Shown here: one piece after another, positions 6,801-13,674 of the stretch
How the letters are laid out: each line of letters begins with the position of its first letter
Numbering within the stretch: the first letter of the stretch is position 1
Source: JAWXCH01 sp034440595
Lineage (GTDB): Bacteria; Planctomycetota; Planctomycetia; Pirellulales; JALHPA01
Assembly (NCBI GenBank): GCA_034440595.1
Contig: JAWXCH010000419.1
Span: 1-13,719 of the forward strand
DNA: 13,719 nt
Direction of reading: 5' to 3'
Position numbers and translations under genes: made by a program
The notes under the pieces: model-generated
Seen by the model: the letters and a program-made list of their open reading frames with translations, nothing else
Told to the model about the DNA's origin: nothing
Databases searched by the model: none

Positions 6801-7583
6801 ATGTTGCAGCGGAAGCCCATTTTTCCGCATGTCATCGAAATGAATTACCAGGCAGGACAGTGCCTGGGGTGCAACGTGTACATGATCTACGATGGCTCGG
6901 ACTGGATACTGATCGACATTGGCTTTATTGAGGTGGTGGACGAGGTGGTCGACCTCATCCGGCAGATGGATTTTCCCTTGTCGAATTGCCGTGCGATTGT
7001 TGCCACGCATGCCGATGTGGATCATATCCAAGGCCTGGCAAAGCTGAAATCAATCCTTAAGGCACCGGTCATCGGTCATGCGCTGGCTGCTGAACCGCTG
7101 GCCAAAGGGGATAAGATCAAGACCTTTGCGGAGATCGAAGCACAAAACGTCCATATGGAGATGCCCCCGGTCAAGCTCGACCGGCTGATCGACGAAGGGG
7201 ATATTGTGAAGGTTGGCAACCTGCAGGTGCAGGTCTGGCATACGCCCGGCCATACCGACAGCCAGCTCTCATTCCGGCTGGGGAATCTGCTCTTCAGCGG
7301 GGACAATATTTATCGAGACGGCTGCGTGGGTGCGATTGATGCCCATCATGGCAGCGATATCCCGGCGTTTCTGAAGTCACTCCGCCGTATTCGTGCCAGC
7401 GACGTGGAATGGCTACTACCCAGCCATGGGCCGGTCTTCCGCAAGAATGACCTGCTTTTGGATAAGACCATTGCCCGGCTGGAGTCGTATCTCCATATGG
7501 CAGACTGGGGAACCTGCGCAACTGACTGGCCCCTGATGGACGAATGGGAACGGGAGCTGGCGGAAGGCAAAATGCCAAGCTAG
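6801..7583 (+). CDS. Metallo-beta-lactamase-fold hydrolase
   Basis: The 260-residue protein is a complete MBL-fold enzyme: THADVDHIQG (H70, D72, D74, H75), HTPGHTDSQ (H147 and H151), SGDN (D168) and PSHGP (H209). These supply the ligands of a two-metal site. The second metal ligand position of the usual HxHxDH motif is Asp here (HADVDH), as in carboxylate variants such as flavodiiron proteins. This hints that metal preference may differ from zinc-only enzymes. The substrate cannot be told from sequence; glyoxalase II-like thioesters or other esters are possible. The start is well supported by GAGGA at 6790-6794, six bases before ATG. A likely promoter lies at 6719-6747. The gene seems to be a single transcription unit, since a 144-base gap precedes it and a 274-base gap follows. 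Confidence 0.85.
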   Translation: MLQRKPIFPHVIEMNYQAGQCLGCNVYMIYDGSDWILIDIGFIEVVDEVVDLIRQMDFPLSNCRAIVATHADVDHIQGLAKLKSILKAPVIGHALAAEPLAKGDKIKTFAEIEAQNVHMEMPPVKLDRLIDEGDIVKVGNLQVQVWHTPGHTDSQLSFRLGNLLFSGDNIYRDGCVGAIDAHHGSDIPAFLKSLRRIRASDVEWLLPSHGPVFRKNDLLLDKTIARLESYLHMADWGTCATDWPLMDEWERELAEGKMPS

Positions 7584-7857
7584 CACCTAACCGGGGCCGT
7601 GCTTTCGGAATAAACGGAACACCTTGCCAAATAGCCGTCCGCTTGTGACGGTACTACCGAATATTCCCTGAATGCCGGAAGTACGGCTGGTCGATTCTGC
7701 TTGTACCGACCGGTTTATAGGTTGGCAGTCACACGGCTGATTGCCTGCTGCGGCTAGGTCGACCTGTTCCACATCCAATATTGACCCATGGCGTTGGTCG
7801 GCCTACTCAAGGCTGGCGCGCTGCTCTCTCGTCCACGCTCATTTGGGAGATGATTCT

Positions 7858-8310
7858 ATGCTTCGGCAAGCAATTACTGTTTGCGCCTGCGCTGTGATGC
7901 TGGCCGCCACGGCCTGGACATCACCCGTCAGTGCGCAGGATGACCAGGTCGCGGTGAACAACAACCCGTTGCCATCTCAGATTCCTTCGGCTGGATTTCC
8001 GGCCGTTGGAAACCAGGCCTTTGGCCGCCAATGGGCAGGCACCTACAGCACGCAGGATTGGGATCGGTTCTATCACTACCCGTATGTCTACTATCCACAG
8101 AATTTCTGGGGAGACGAGTACTACCGCAGTTCAGAGAGCCTGTACTACCGCTATCCGGCTGAAATGCGCATTCCAGTGTACAACCGCCAGTGGCACAACA
8201 TGTACCCTGAAGGTGCCCAGTGGGACAAGTACTACAGTCACCGGTACCATCGCCCACCAGGGGGCGGCAAGTACCACCAGGGCCACCACTTCATTCTGGA
8301 TACGTTCTAA
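7858..8310 (+). CDS. Tyrosine-rich secreted protein, paralogue 1 (150 aa)
   Basis: The product has a standard signal peptide, basic MLRQ followed by a hydrophobic stretch (AVMLAATAW) and cleavage after VSA (residue 26). The mature part of 124 residues carries 17 tyrosines, many in YY pairs, with Trp, His, Arg and Gly, and ends in HHFILDTF. It has no cysteine in the mature chain. I do not recognise a catalytic domain. The composition resembles a structural or envelope-associated protein. The ATG at 7858 is preceded by GGGAGA seven bases upstream. The frame opens earlier at 7741, but that stretch lacks coding character and would bury the signal peptide. A homologous gene follows 80 bases later in the same direction, so this is a tandem duplicate. 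The 274 bases before the gene hold no other gene; a TTGACC box at 7781 lacks a convincing -10. Confidence 0.75.
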   Translation: MLRQAITVCACAVMLAATAWTSPVSAQDDQVAVNNNPLPSQIPSAGFPAVGNQAFGRQWAGTYSTQDWDRFYHYPYVYYPQNFWGDEYYRSSESLYYRYPAEMRIPVYNRQWHNMYPEGAQWDKYYSHRYHRPPGGGKYHQGHHFILDTF

Positions 8311-8390
8311 AGCCAAATTGTCGTGTGGTGTAGGCCGGGCTGCTCTTCACCGGCGAGCTGCTTACTCATCGCTCTTAAGGGGATAATTCT

Positions 8391-8768
8391 ATGCTTCGGC
8401 AAACGATTGCAGTATGTGCCTGCACTGTGATGCTGGCCGCTATAGCTTGGACATCGCCCACCAGGGCGGATGACGATCAGGCTACGGTGATCAACAACCC
8501 GTTCACAGCTCTGATTTCTACTGCCTCCAATTATCCGGAGGTTGGAATTCAGGACTTTGGCTTCGCATGGGCCGAAAGCTACAACCCGCAGAATTGGGAT
8601 CGGTACTATCACCACCTGAACGCGTGGAGTTGCGAGTACAACCGCCAGTTGCATGACAAGTACTCAGCAGGCGCACGGTGGAACAAGTACTACTCTCACA
8701 GTTACAAACGTCCACCAGGCGGCCGCCGGATTCATTACGGCCATCCCTTCATTCTGGACACGTTTTAA
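8391..8768 (+). CDS. Tyrosine-rich secreted protein, paralogue 2 (125 aa)
   Basis: This is a shorter paralogue of the gene just upstream. Signal peptides align residue by residue (MLRQTIAVCACTVMLAAIAWTSP), with likely cleavage after TRA at residue 26. The ends also align: WNKYYSHSYKRPPGG and FILDTF. A central segment of about 26 residues, the tyrosine-rich part around YYPQNFW to AEMRI in paralogue 1, is missing, and one cysteine is gained in the mature chain (WSCEY). The mature part has about 10 tyrosines in 99 residues. AGGGGATAATTCT before the ATG gives a good ribosome binding site and resembles the leader of paralogue 1 (GGGAGATGATTCT). The strong terminator at 8808-8843 ends the transcript. 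The function is unknown. Conservation of signal peptide, both ends and leader with loss of the middle suggests the copy is still used. Confidence 0.72.
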   Translation: MLRQTIAVCACTVMLAAIAWTSPTRADDDQATVINNPFTALISTASNYPEVGIQDFGFAWAESYNPQNWDRYYHHLNAWSCEYNRQLHDKYSAGARWNKYYSHSYKRPPGGRRIHYGHPFILDTF

Positions 8769-8807
8769 CGAACACTGGACAGAATCGCGTAGTGCAACAA
8801 GATGCAT

Positions 8808-8843
8808 CCAACAGGCCGGAATTTTCCGGCCTGTTGGCGTTTT
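8808..8843 (+). terminator. Rho-independent terminator after the secreted paralogue pair
   Basis: A perfect 13-base-pair stem, CCAACAGGCCGGA (8808-8820) with TCCGGCCTGTTGG (8825-8837), closes a four-base loop ATTT and is followed by CGTTTT. The T-run is short. A further outer pair, TGCAT (8803-8807) with ATGCA (8845-8849), can form around it. It lies 40 bases after the paralogue 2 stop and fits termination on the plus strand; reading the minus strand gives no comparable T-tract. Confidence 0.75.
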
Positions 8844-8877
8844 GATGCAAGGCAATCGCGATACGAAAACTAATCCA

Positions 8878-8911
8878 AAGCGCAAGTTTTGAAGTTGCGC
8901 TTTCAAAACTT
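8878..8911. repeat. Two overlapping, mutually exclusive hairpins
   Basis: AAGCGCAA (8878-8885) pairs with TTGCGCTT (8895-8902), while AAGTTTTGA (8884-8892) pairs with TCAAAACTT (8903-8911). The arms overlap, so only one stem can form at a time. The site lies between convergent genes and next to a long inverted repeat, so it may be part of a bidirectional termination zone. No regulated gene is adjacent, so a switching role is not supported. Confidence 0.45.
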
Positions 8912-8986
8912 ACCACTGAGCCACGGAGATCACGGAGGTAGGAATTAACTGGATTTGTACCTCCGTGCCCTCCGTTTCTCCGTGGT
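8912..8986. repeat. 29-base imperfect inverted repeat between convergent genes
   Basis: The left arm (8912-8940) contains CCACGGAGATCACGGAGGT. The right arm (8958-8986) contains ACCTCCGTGCCCTCCGTTTC. They match in reverse complement at 24 of 29 positions with a 17-base spacer. Each arm also has an internal periodicity of CACGGAG/CTCCGTG units. It looks like a dispersed repeat element rather than a gene-specific site. Its position, 50 to 130 bases beyond the end of the minus-strand peptidase gene, would let it serve as a transcript end for that gene. Confidence 0.65.
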
Positions 8987-9037
8987 GAATCCCAATTGCG
9001 CAACGTCAAACCTGGCGGGTCCGGTTGGCGTGAGTGG

Positions 9038-10231
9038 CTACGCCTCGCACTGCGAGGTAAATCGGTACAGAATCTCACTCGCCAGGCGCACCTCGTCGAT
9101 CGAGACCCATTCGTCGGCGGTGTGGGCCTGATCGATCGATCCGGGCCCGAAGACAACCGTCGGAAAATGGGTGCCAAAAGCGGCGGCGTTGGTACCAAAC
9201 GTGACACCGATCTTGTTAACGCAGCCAACCACGTCACGCACCGCAACCGCCAGATTGTTAGCCAGGTCACTGTTTATTGCGTCCGATAGCCCGGTGCTGT
9301 GTAGACCGGGGGGCAAATGCTCAACCACACTCGGCACCGGGACGTTTGCAGCAACGTAGTCCACCGCGTGTTGATACGCTTGCTGCGGGTCATCCCCTGG
9401 TAGAAGTCTCCGATCGATTTCAATGGTGCAGATATCTGGCACCGTATTGACGCTGATCCCCCCGCTGATGGTTCCGACGCTGAGTGTAGGCCGGCCACAC
9501 AGCGGATGCTCACCAAGAAACGGCACCACTTCGCGTTGATAGCGATCCAGCGCCGCCAATACGCTTCCCATGCGGTAAATCGCGTTGTCCCCCAAGTGCG
9601 GCAGCGAACTGTGCGCGGCACGTCCATGCGTGCGGCATTTCCAGCGAACCATTCCTTTATGCGCGGTCACAATGTCCAGCCGCGTCGGCTCCATCACAAT
9701 CGCCATGTCCGGTTGCTTTGGAAAAATCGAGCCAGCATCCTTCCACAGTCGCTGCAATCCTTGCGCTCCAGTAAAACCGTGCTCTTCATTCACCGTGCAG
9801 GCGACAATCACCGTCGGTCGCGGCTTAGGACTCTCGGCAACCAGCCGGGCAAACGTGCCGAGAATCGCCGTCATCCCTCCTTTGATGTCGCAAGAGCCAC
9901 GCCCGTAGAGTCGGTCCCCTTCGATCTTTGGTGTCCAGGGCTCGATCGTCATTCCGTCGGTTGGCACTGTGTCCTGATGTGCTTCCAGCAAGATAACCGG
10001 TGGAGTGGAACGGCCATCGGCAGAGACTCCATCCAGACGCGCGATGATGTTCTCGCGGCGAGTGTCGATCGTTTGACGCTGGTAAGGTACCTTAAGCGTT
10101 TGAAAGAATTGCTCCAGATACTCAGTGACGCGATATTCCAGGAACTCTGGCCCTAGCACCGGTCGCCCCATTGGGTTGACACTCGGGATGGCCACAAGGT
10201 CGCTCAGAGTCTTGGCAAAATCGAAGCTCAC
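9038..10231 (-). CDS. M20-family metallopeptidase, ArgE/DapE-like deacylase
   Basis: The 397-residue protein belongs to the M20/ArgE-DapE group, cytosolic two-metal amidohydrolases that remove acyl groups from N-acyl amino acids or cleave short peptides. Seen from GTG 10231: EAHQDTVP (H85, D87), GRGSCDIKGG (D115, bridging), VNEEHGF (E149 catalytic, E150), MEPT (E181) and GPGSIDQAHTADEW (H370), so all five metal ligands and the catalytic Glu are present. THGRAAHSS and SVGTISGGISVNTVPD belong to the dimerisation (lid) domain. Acetylornithine deacetylase and succinyl-diaminopimelate desuccinylase are both possible, as are generic peptidases; no arginine or lysine biosynthesis gene is nearby to decide. 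The frame opens at TTG 10261, but GTG 10231 is preceded by AGGA eight bases upstream and gives the usual N-terminus. It is transcribed away from nuoA. Confidence 0.87.
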   Translation of the reverse strand: MSFDFAKTLSDLVAIPSVNPMGRPVLGPEFLEYRVTEYLEQFFQTLKVPYQRQTIDTRRENIIARLDGVSADGRSTPPVILLEAHQDTVPTDGMTIEPWTPKIEGDRLYGRGSCDIKGGMTAILGTFARLVAESPKPRPTVIVACTVNEEHGFTGAQGLQRLWKDAGSIFPKQPDMAIVMEPTRLDIVTAHKGMVRWKCRTHGRAAHSSLPHLGDNAIYRMGSVLAALDRYQREVVPFLGEHPLCGRPTLSVGTISGGISVNTVPDICTIEIDRRLLPGDDPQQAYQHAVDYVAANVPVPSVVEHLPPGLHSTGLSDAINSDLANNLAVAVRDVVGCVNKIGVTFGTNAAAFGTHFPTVVFGPGSIDQAHTADEWVSIDEVRLASEILYRFTSQCEA

Positions 10232-10465
10232 TCGAATGATCCTAAACGGGCCTAACAGCAATAGTTGATCAGCAGATTACGCTTGTGCGCATATCATCGC
10301 CGATTGGACTATACAAAAACAGTGATATCAGCGATTCCGCTGGGTCACCTTTGCCGGATCATAGCAGAATTACAAAACTTTCATCAAAATCACTCTGTCG
10401 CGGGGATTGAATTTCATTTCAAACGATCAATAATGCAATTACGAGTCGGGGGTAACCTTGGCTTC

Positions 10466-10510
10466 GACCCTTCGCAGGTTCCTGCCCCACTTGCGAAGGG
10501 TTCTTTTTTT
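10466..10510 (+). terminator. Strong intrinsic terminator with no upstream gene (possible small RNA 3' end)
   Basis: GACCCTTCGCAGGT (10466-10479) pairs with ACTTGCGAAGGGTT (10489-10502) over 14 positions including two G-T pairs, with the nine-base loop TCCTGCCCC, and is followed by C and seven T (10504-10510). On the plus strand no coding gene precedes it; the neighbour to the left is transcribed the other way. It therefore probably ends a non-coding transcript that starts between about 10262 and 10440. Confidence 0.78.
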
Positions 10511-10642
10511 GGTGGTTTGAGTTGCCTCATTGTGCAGCCATTATCGCTCGTAGTACACGAGTTGAAACGCGACGTTCGCCTTCTCGCCAGTCGGGTTCAA
10601 TTAGCAATAGCTGAATTGCCGAATGTCTCGTACAATCGCTGA

Positions 10643-10671
10643 TTGACGTAGTGGTCTGGGATTACTAGGAT
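10643..10671 (+). promoter_or_regulatory. Putative sigma70-type promoter of the nuo operon
   Basis: TTGACG (10643-10648, 5 of 6 to consensus) and TAGGAT (10666-10671, 4 of 6) are separated by exactly 17 bases. A start near 10678 would give a leader of about 125 bases before the nuoA ATG at 10804. Being the best promoter match in the gap and pointing at nuoA, it is the likely operon promoter. Confidence 0.5.
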
Positions 10672-10714
10672 TTTGTAAGCTCGACAGCAGGTCGAGGTTT
10701 TTTTGTATCCCAGA
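10655..10714 (+). other. Nested hairpin with T-tract at the predicted nuo transcript start
   Basis: An inner stem CTCGAC (10680-10685) and GTCGAG (10691-10696), loop AGCAG, is followed by G and seven T (10698-10704), the layout of an intrinsic terminator. Around it, TCTGGGAT (10655-10662) can pair with ATCCCAGA (10707-10714). The outer left arm lies within the promoter spacer, before the predicted start at about 10678, so on that transcript only the inner hairpin would exist. A transcript arriving from upstream would contain both. It could end read-through from the left while leaving the nuo promoter free. Confidence 0.5.
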
Positions 10715-10803
10715 TTGTGATAAGATTCACAAAGTAGCAACCGATTTGCTTCATCCCTCATTTTTTCGAGGCAATTCGCGAAGTTTTACCCCCGTGTGCC
10801 ACG

Positions 10804-11202
10804 ATGGCCATCATCCTCCCGATTCTACTGTTTGTGGTGGCAGCGACGGCCTTGTCCGTTGGGCTACTAGTCTTGTCGCAACTGGTTGGTCCCAAGCGCA
10901 ACTCGGCCGTCAAGGAAATGCCGTACGAGAGCGGCATGGATCCGATCCACGATACGCATCGTCGGTTCGATATCCATTTCCATCTGGTCGCAATCGCGTT
11001 CCTTGTGTTTGATGTGGAACTTTTGTTTTTGTACCCCTGGGCTGTTGCCAGTCGCAACAAAGAACAAGGGATCGATATGGCCGTCGCCAGCGAAATGATT
11101 TCCAGCCGGGGTCTGGCATTCGCCGAAGCGATGGTGTTTATCGCCCTGCTGGCGGCTGGTTTTGCGTACGCATGGCGGAAAGGAATTTTCCGATGGCGAT
11201 AG
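10804..11202 (+). CDS. nuoA: NADH-quinone oxidoreductase subunit A
   Basis: NuoA is a small membrane subunit of complex I, placed at the junction of the peripheral and membrane arms near the quinone site. The 132-residue protein has three hydrophobic helices (about residues 4-27, 59-79, 103-125). The conserved loop after helix 1 reads KEMPYESGMDPIHD...RRFDIHFHLVAI, and helix 2 carries the family motif FLVFDVELLFLYPWA with its conserved acidic residues. Length is normal. No obvious Shine-Dalgarno lies before ATG 10804. It opens the nuo operon, about 125 bases after the predicted promoter start, and its last codons overlap the start of nuoB, indicating coupled translation. Confidence 0.95.
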   Translation: MAIILPILLFVVAATALSVGLLVLSQLVGPKRNSAVKEMPYESGMDPIHDTHRRFDIHFHLVAIAFLVFDVELLFLYPWAVASRNKEQGIDMAVASEMISSRGLAFAEAMVFIALLAAGFAYAWRKGIFRWR

Positions 11203-11759
11203 AAATCCCTGAAAATGTGGTTGTCGGCAAGCTGGACCATCTGGCCAGTTGGTGCCGCAAGAACAGCCTGTGGCCGATGCCATTTGCTACCGCTTGCTGC
11301 GGAATCGAGCTGATGGCCACCGGTGCCAGCAAGCACGACTTGGCCCGTTTTGGTGCCGAGGTCTTTCGCTTCAGCCCACGCCAGTGCGACCTGATGATCG
11401 TGGCCGGGCGTGTGGTGATGAAGATGCTGCCGGTGTTGCAACGTATCTGGCAGCAGATGCACGAACCAAAATGGTGCATCTCGATGGGTGCCTGTGCTTC
11501 GACCGGTGGTGTGTTTGATACTTACAGCGTAGTGCAAGGTATCGATCGCTTCATTCCGGTGGATATGTACGTGCCCGGCTGCCCTCCTCGGCCAGAGCAA
11601 CTGATTCAGGCGATTATCGATCTGCAGGACAAGATCCAGCGCGAAGGGACCGTGATGGGTCGCGAGTTCAACACCGTCGCACGGCAACAAACTAAGCGAG
11701 CGCTGATCGAGATCCCTGAACTGTCCCAAATGGATGGGGCACGCAACCCGATCTTTTGA
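11193..11759 (+). CDS. nuoB: NADH-quinone oxidoreductase subunit B (N2 cluster)
   Basis: NuoB carries iron-sulfur cluster N2, the last one in the electron chain before quinone, in the peripheral arm at the membrane surface. The four cysteine ligands are visible: the tandem pair ACCGIEL (C35, C36), GACAS (C101) and PGCPPRPE (C130). Other family landmarks are RFSPRQCDLMIVAG and the GVFDTYSVVQGID segment. The frame also allows an ATG at 11172, but ATG 11193 has AAAGGA eight bases ahead, gives a shorter overlap with nuoA (10 bases) and a normal N-terminus, so I prefer it. Product length 188 residues. An 88-base gap follows before nuoC, larger than in a tight operon, with no terminator seen. Confidence 0.95.
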   Translation: MAIEIPENVVVGKLDHLASWCRKNSLWPMPFATACCGIELMATGASKHDLARFGAEVFRFSPRQCDLMIVAGRVVMKMLPVLQRIWQQMHEPKWCISMGACASTGGVFDTYSVVQGIDRFIPVDMYVPGCPPRPEQLIQAIIDLQDKIQREGTVMGREFNTVARQQTKRALIEIPELSQMDGARNPIF

Positions 11760-11847
11760 CCGTTCGATACCAACGGGGCAGGCAGTTAGATTGTTGCGAT
11801 TGTGTTACAGCCAGGTCGTTTTACCGTAAAGACACCGAGCCACGTTT

Positions 11848-12360
11848 ATGTCCGCACCCGACACCATCGCTTCTAATAGCATCGCCGCCTTGCAAGCTCG
11901 ATTTCCCGAGGCGAAGGAGAGCGAGTTTCGCAATCAACATCGAGTGGTTGTGCCGGTAGCCGCATTGTACGAAGTGCTGGCGTTTCTCAAGAACGAGCAG
12001 CAGTTCGATCTGCTGGTGGATATCACCTGCGTGGACTATTTGAACTATCGCGATGCGACCGACCGTTTTGGCCTGGTCTATGTCGTTAGCTCAACGACAA
12101 CCAATGAACAGCTAATCGTTCGCACCTTTTTGAATGAGCCGAATCTGACAGTTCCCACCGTGATGCCGCTGTGGATCGGTGCCGATTGGATGGAGCGCGA
12201 AGTCTGGGACATGTTTGGAATTATTTTCGACGGGCACCCGGATCATCGGCGGATCTTGCTGCCGGAAGAGTTCACGGCTCATCCGTTGCGCAAGGACTAT
12301 CCGCTGCAAGGGCGCGGCGAACGTCACAACTTTCCCGTCCTGCACCGTATCGAAGGTTGA
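11848..12360 (+). CDS. nuoC: NADH-quinone oxidoreductase subunit C (30 kDa subunit)
   Basis: NuoC is a peripheral-arm subunit that packs against NuoD and helps shape the quinone-proximal part of complex I. It binds no cofactor. The 170-residue product shows the family core DITCVDYL and the signature EREVWDMFGIIFDGHPDHRR, followed by LLPEEFTAHPLRKDYPL, the standard C-terminal ending of the domain. It is a separate gene, not fused to nuoD as in enteric bacteria. Start ATG 11848 yields a roughly 30-residue lead before the first strand. No ribosome binding site is seen. nuoD begins 49 bases after the stop. Confidence 0.94.
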   Translation: MSAPDTIASNSIAALQARFPEAKESEFRNQHRVVVPVAALYEVLAFLKNEQQFDLLVDITCVDYLNYRDATDRFGLVYVVSSTTTNEQLIVRTFLNEPNLTVPTVMPLWIGADWMEREVWDMFGIIFDGHPDHRRILLPEEFTAHPLRKDYPLQGRGERHNFPVLHRIEG

Positions 12361-12409
12361 GCGAGACCAGTTACCCCGCTTCTGAACACCGAAATCGACA
12401 AATCGAATT

Positions 12410-13642
12410 ATGGCCTCCGCTCCTGCACCTGAACTTAATAAGATTGACCTGGCCTATGCCGAGTCGCAGGACTATCTGTGGACATTGAACTTTGGTCCCC
12501 AGCACCCGGCCACGCATACGACCTTGCGATTGGTGTTGAAGCTGGATGGCGAGCGCGTCGTCGATGCCATGCCGGACATTGGCTATCTGCACTCCGGCTT
12601 TGAAAAACTCGCCGAGCATCTGACGTACAATCAGTACGTCACCGTGACCGACCGGATGAACTACATTTCGCCGATGGCCAACAATGTGGCCTGGCATTCG
12701 GCGGTCGAAAAACTGCTCGGTATCGAGATCACTCCGCGCTGCAAATACATTCGCACGATTATCTGCGAACTGGCCCGCATTAGCGACCACTTGCTGTGCA
12801 ACGGTGCCGTCGGCCTGGACACGGGTGCGTTCACCTACTTTTTGTACGCGTTTTACCAGCGCGAGGTCATCTACGACATTTTTGAGACCTTGTGCGGGGC
12901 ACGCTTCACCAACAGCTACACGCGCGTTGGCGGATTGATGTACGACATGACGCCTCTAGTCATCGAAAAGATTCGCACGTTCGTCAAGACGTTCCCCAAG
13001 ACGCTGGACGACATGGAGCGGTTGCTCAACCGCAACAAGATCTTCATCGACCGCACCAAGGGGGTCGGCATTCTTACCAAGGAAGAAGCCACCAACTATA
13101 GTGCGACTGGTCCGATTGCGCGTGCCAGCGGTGTTCCGCGCGACTTGCGCAAAGACGCCCCCTATCTGGCTTATGCCGACTTGGACTTCAAAGTCTGCTG
13201 CATGACCAGCGGCGACTGCTTTGCTCGCTACCTAGTCCGCATGGGCGAGCTGCACGAAAGCCTGAAGCTGGTCGCGCAGGCGATTGAGAATCTGCCGGCT
13301 GGCCCTGTCGATGTTGGCATCGACAAGCGAACCACGCTGCCGAGCAAGAAAATGGTCTACTCGACAATCGAAGGGACTATTTCGCACTTTGAATTAACGA
13401 TGAGTAATCGCGGCTTCATCGTACCGCAGGAGGAAGTCTATTGCGCCACTGAAGCTCCCAATGGTGAGCTGGGCTTCTATGTCGTCGGGGATGGCAGTGA
13501 CGTTGCTTACCGTGCTCGCTGCCGACCTCCGTCGTACATCCATTTTCAGCTATTCCCCAAACTGATTCGCGGGCACACCCTCAGCGATATTGTCGCCGTT
13601 CTGGGGAGTTTGAATATCATCGCCGCCGAGCTTGATCGCTAA
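12410..13642 (+). CDS. nuoD: NADH-quinone oxidoreductase subunit D (49 kDa subunit)
   Basis: NuoD forms, with NuoB, the quinone-binding pocket of complex I and descends from the large subunit of NiFe hydrogenases. The 410-residue protein is complete. FGPQHPATHTTLR carries the quinone-pocket histidine region (H32, H36); GYLHSGFEKLAE follows at 58-69. Next come YNQYVTVTDRMNYISPMANN, ARISDHLLCNG and, at the end, GSLNIIAAELDR, the usual terminus where the hydrogenase metal-binding cysteines are lost. The position after PATH has Thr-Thr rather than the Gly-Val common in proteobacteria. The start at ATG 12410 has no Shine-Dalgarno. nuoE seems to follow 32 bases after the stop. Confidence 0.96.
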   Translation: MASAPAPELNKIDLAYAESQDYLWTLNFGPQHPATHTTLRLVLKLDGERVVDAMPDIGYLHSGFEKLAEHLTYNQYVTVTDRMNYISPMANNVAWHSAVEKLLGIEITPRCKYIRTIICELARISDHLLCNGAVGLDTGAFTYFLYAFYQREVIYDIFETLCGARFTNSYTRVGGLMYDMTPLVIEKIRTFVKTFPKTLDDMERLLNRNKIFIDRTKGVGILTKEEATNYSATGPIARASGVPRDLRKDAPYLAYADLDFKVCCMTSGDCFARYLVRMGELHESLKLVAQAIENLPAGPVDVGIDKRTTLPSKKMVYSTIEGTISHFELTMSNRGFIVPQEEVYCATEAPNGELGFYVVGDGSDVAYRARCRPPSYIHFQLFPKLIRGHTLSDIVAVLGSLNIIAAELDR

Positions 13643-13674
13643 GCAATTTTATAGAGACAATTCCAGCAGGGAAC

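Larger units (their letters stand above)
10232..10803. other. Long non-coding region with RNA and promoter signals
   Basis: This gap of about 570 bases separates the minus-strand peptidase gene from nuoA. The only long frame in it (10265-10642, plus strand) begins with TTG, has no ribosome binding site and runs through a terminator, so I regard it as chance. The gap holds an intrinsic terminator at 10466-10510 with no gene before it, a small hairpin CTCGT/ACGAG at 10547-10561, a TACAATCG box at 10631, a sigma70-like promoter at 10643-10671 and a nested hairpin at 10655-10714. The stretch 10262-10465 is the place where a small RNA ended by the first terminator would have to start. I could not match it to 6S RNA, SRP RNA, tmRNA, RNase P or a tRNA by eye. 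Confidence 0.6.

Noticed and set aside
7587..7778. 63-codon minus-strand frame in the gap before the secreted pair
   Set aside because: No ribosome binding site, no hydrophobic or domain pattern, and no partner gene; best taken as chance.
7741..7857. Upstream start for secreted paralogue 1
   Set aside because: It would place 39 residues before a perfect signal peptide; the ATG at 7858 has its own ribosome binding site and matches the start of paralogue 2.
9506..10156. 216-codon plus-strand frame
   Set aside because: It lies wholly inside the M20 peptidase gene on the other strand, whose full set of metal ligands is intact; composition is Arg/His-rich, typical of an antisense shadow.
10590..10625. 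tRNA-like GGTTCAA box
   Set aside because: Only the T-loop-like word is present; no acceptor, anticodon or D arm can be folded around it.
10265..10642. 125-codon frame on the plus strand in the gap before nuoA
   Set aside because: It begins with TTG, lacks a ribosome binding site, has no domain-like pattern and reads through a strong terminator stem and T-tract.
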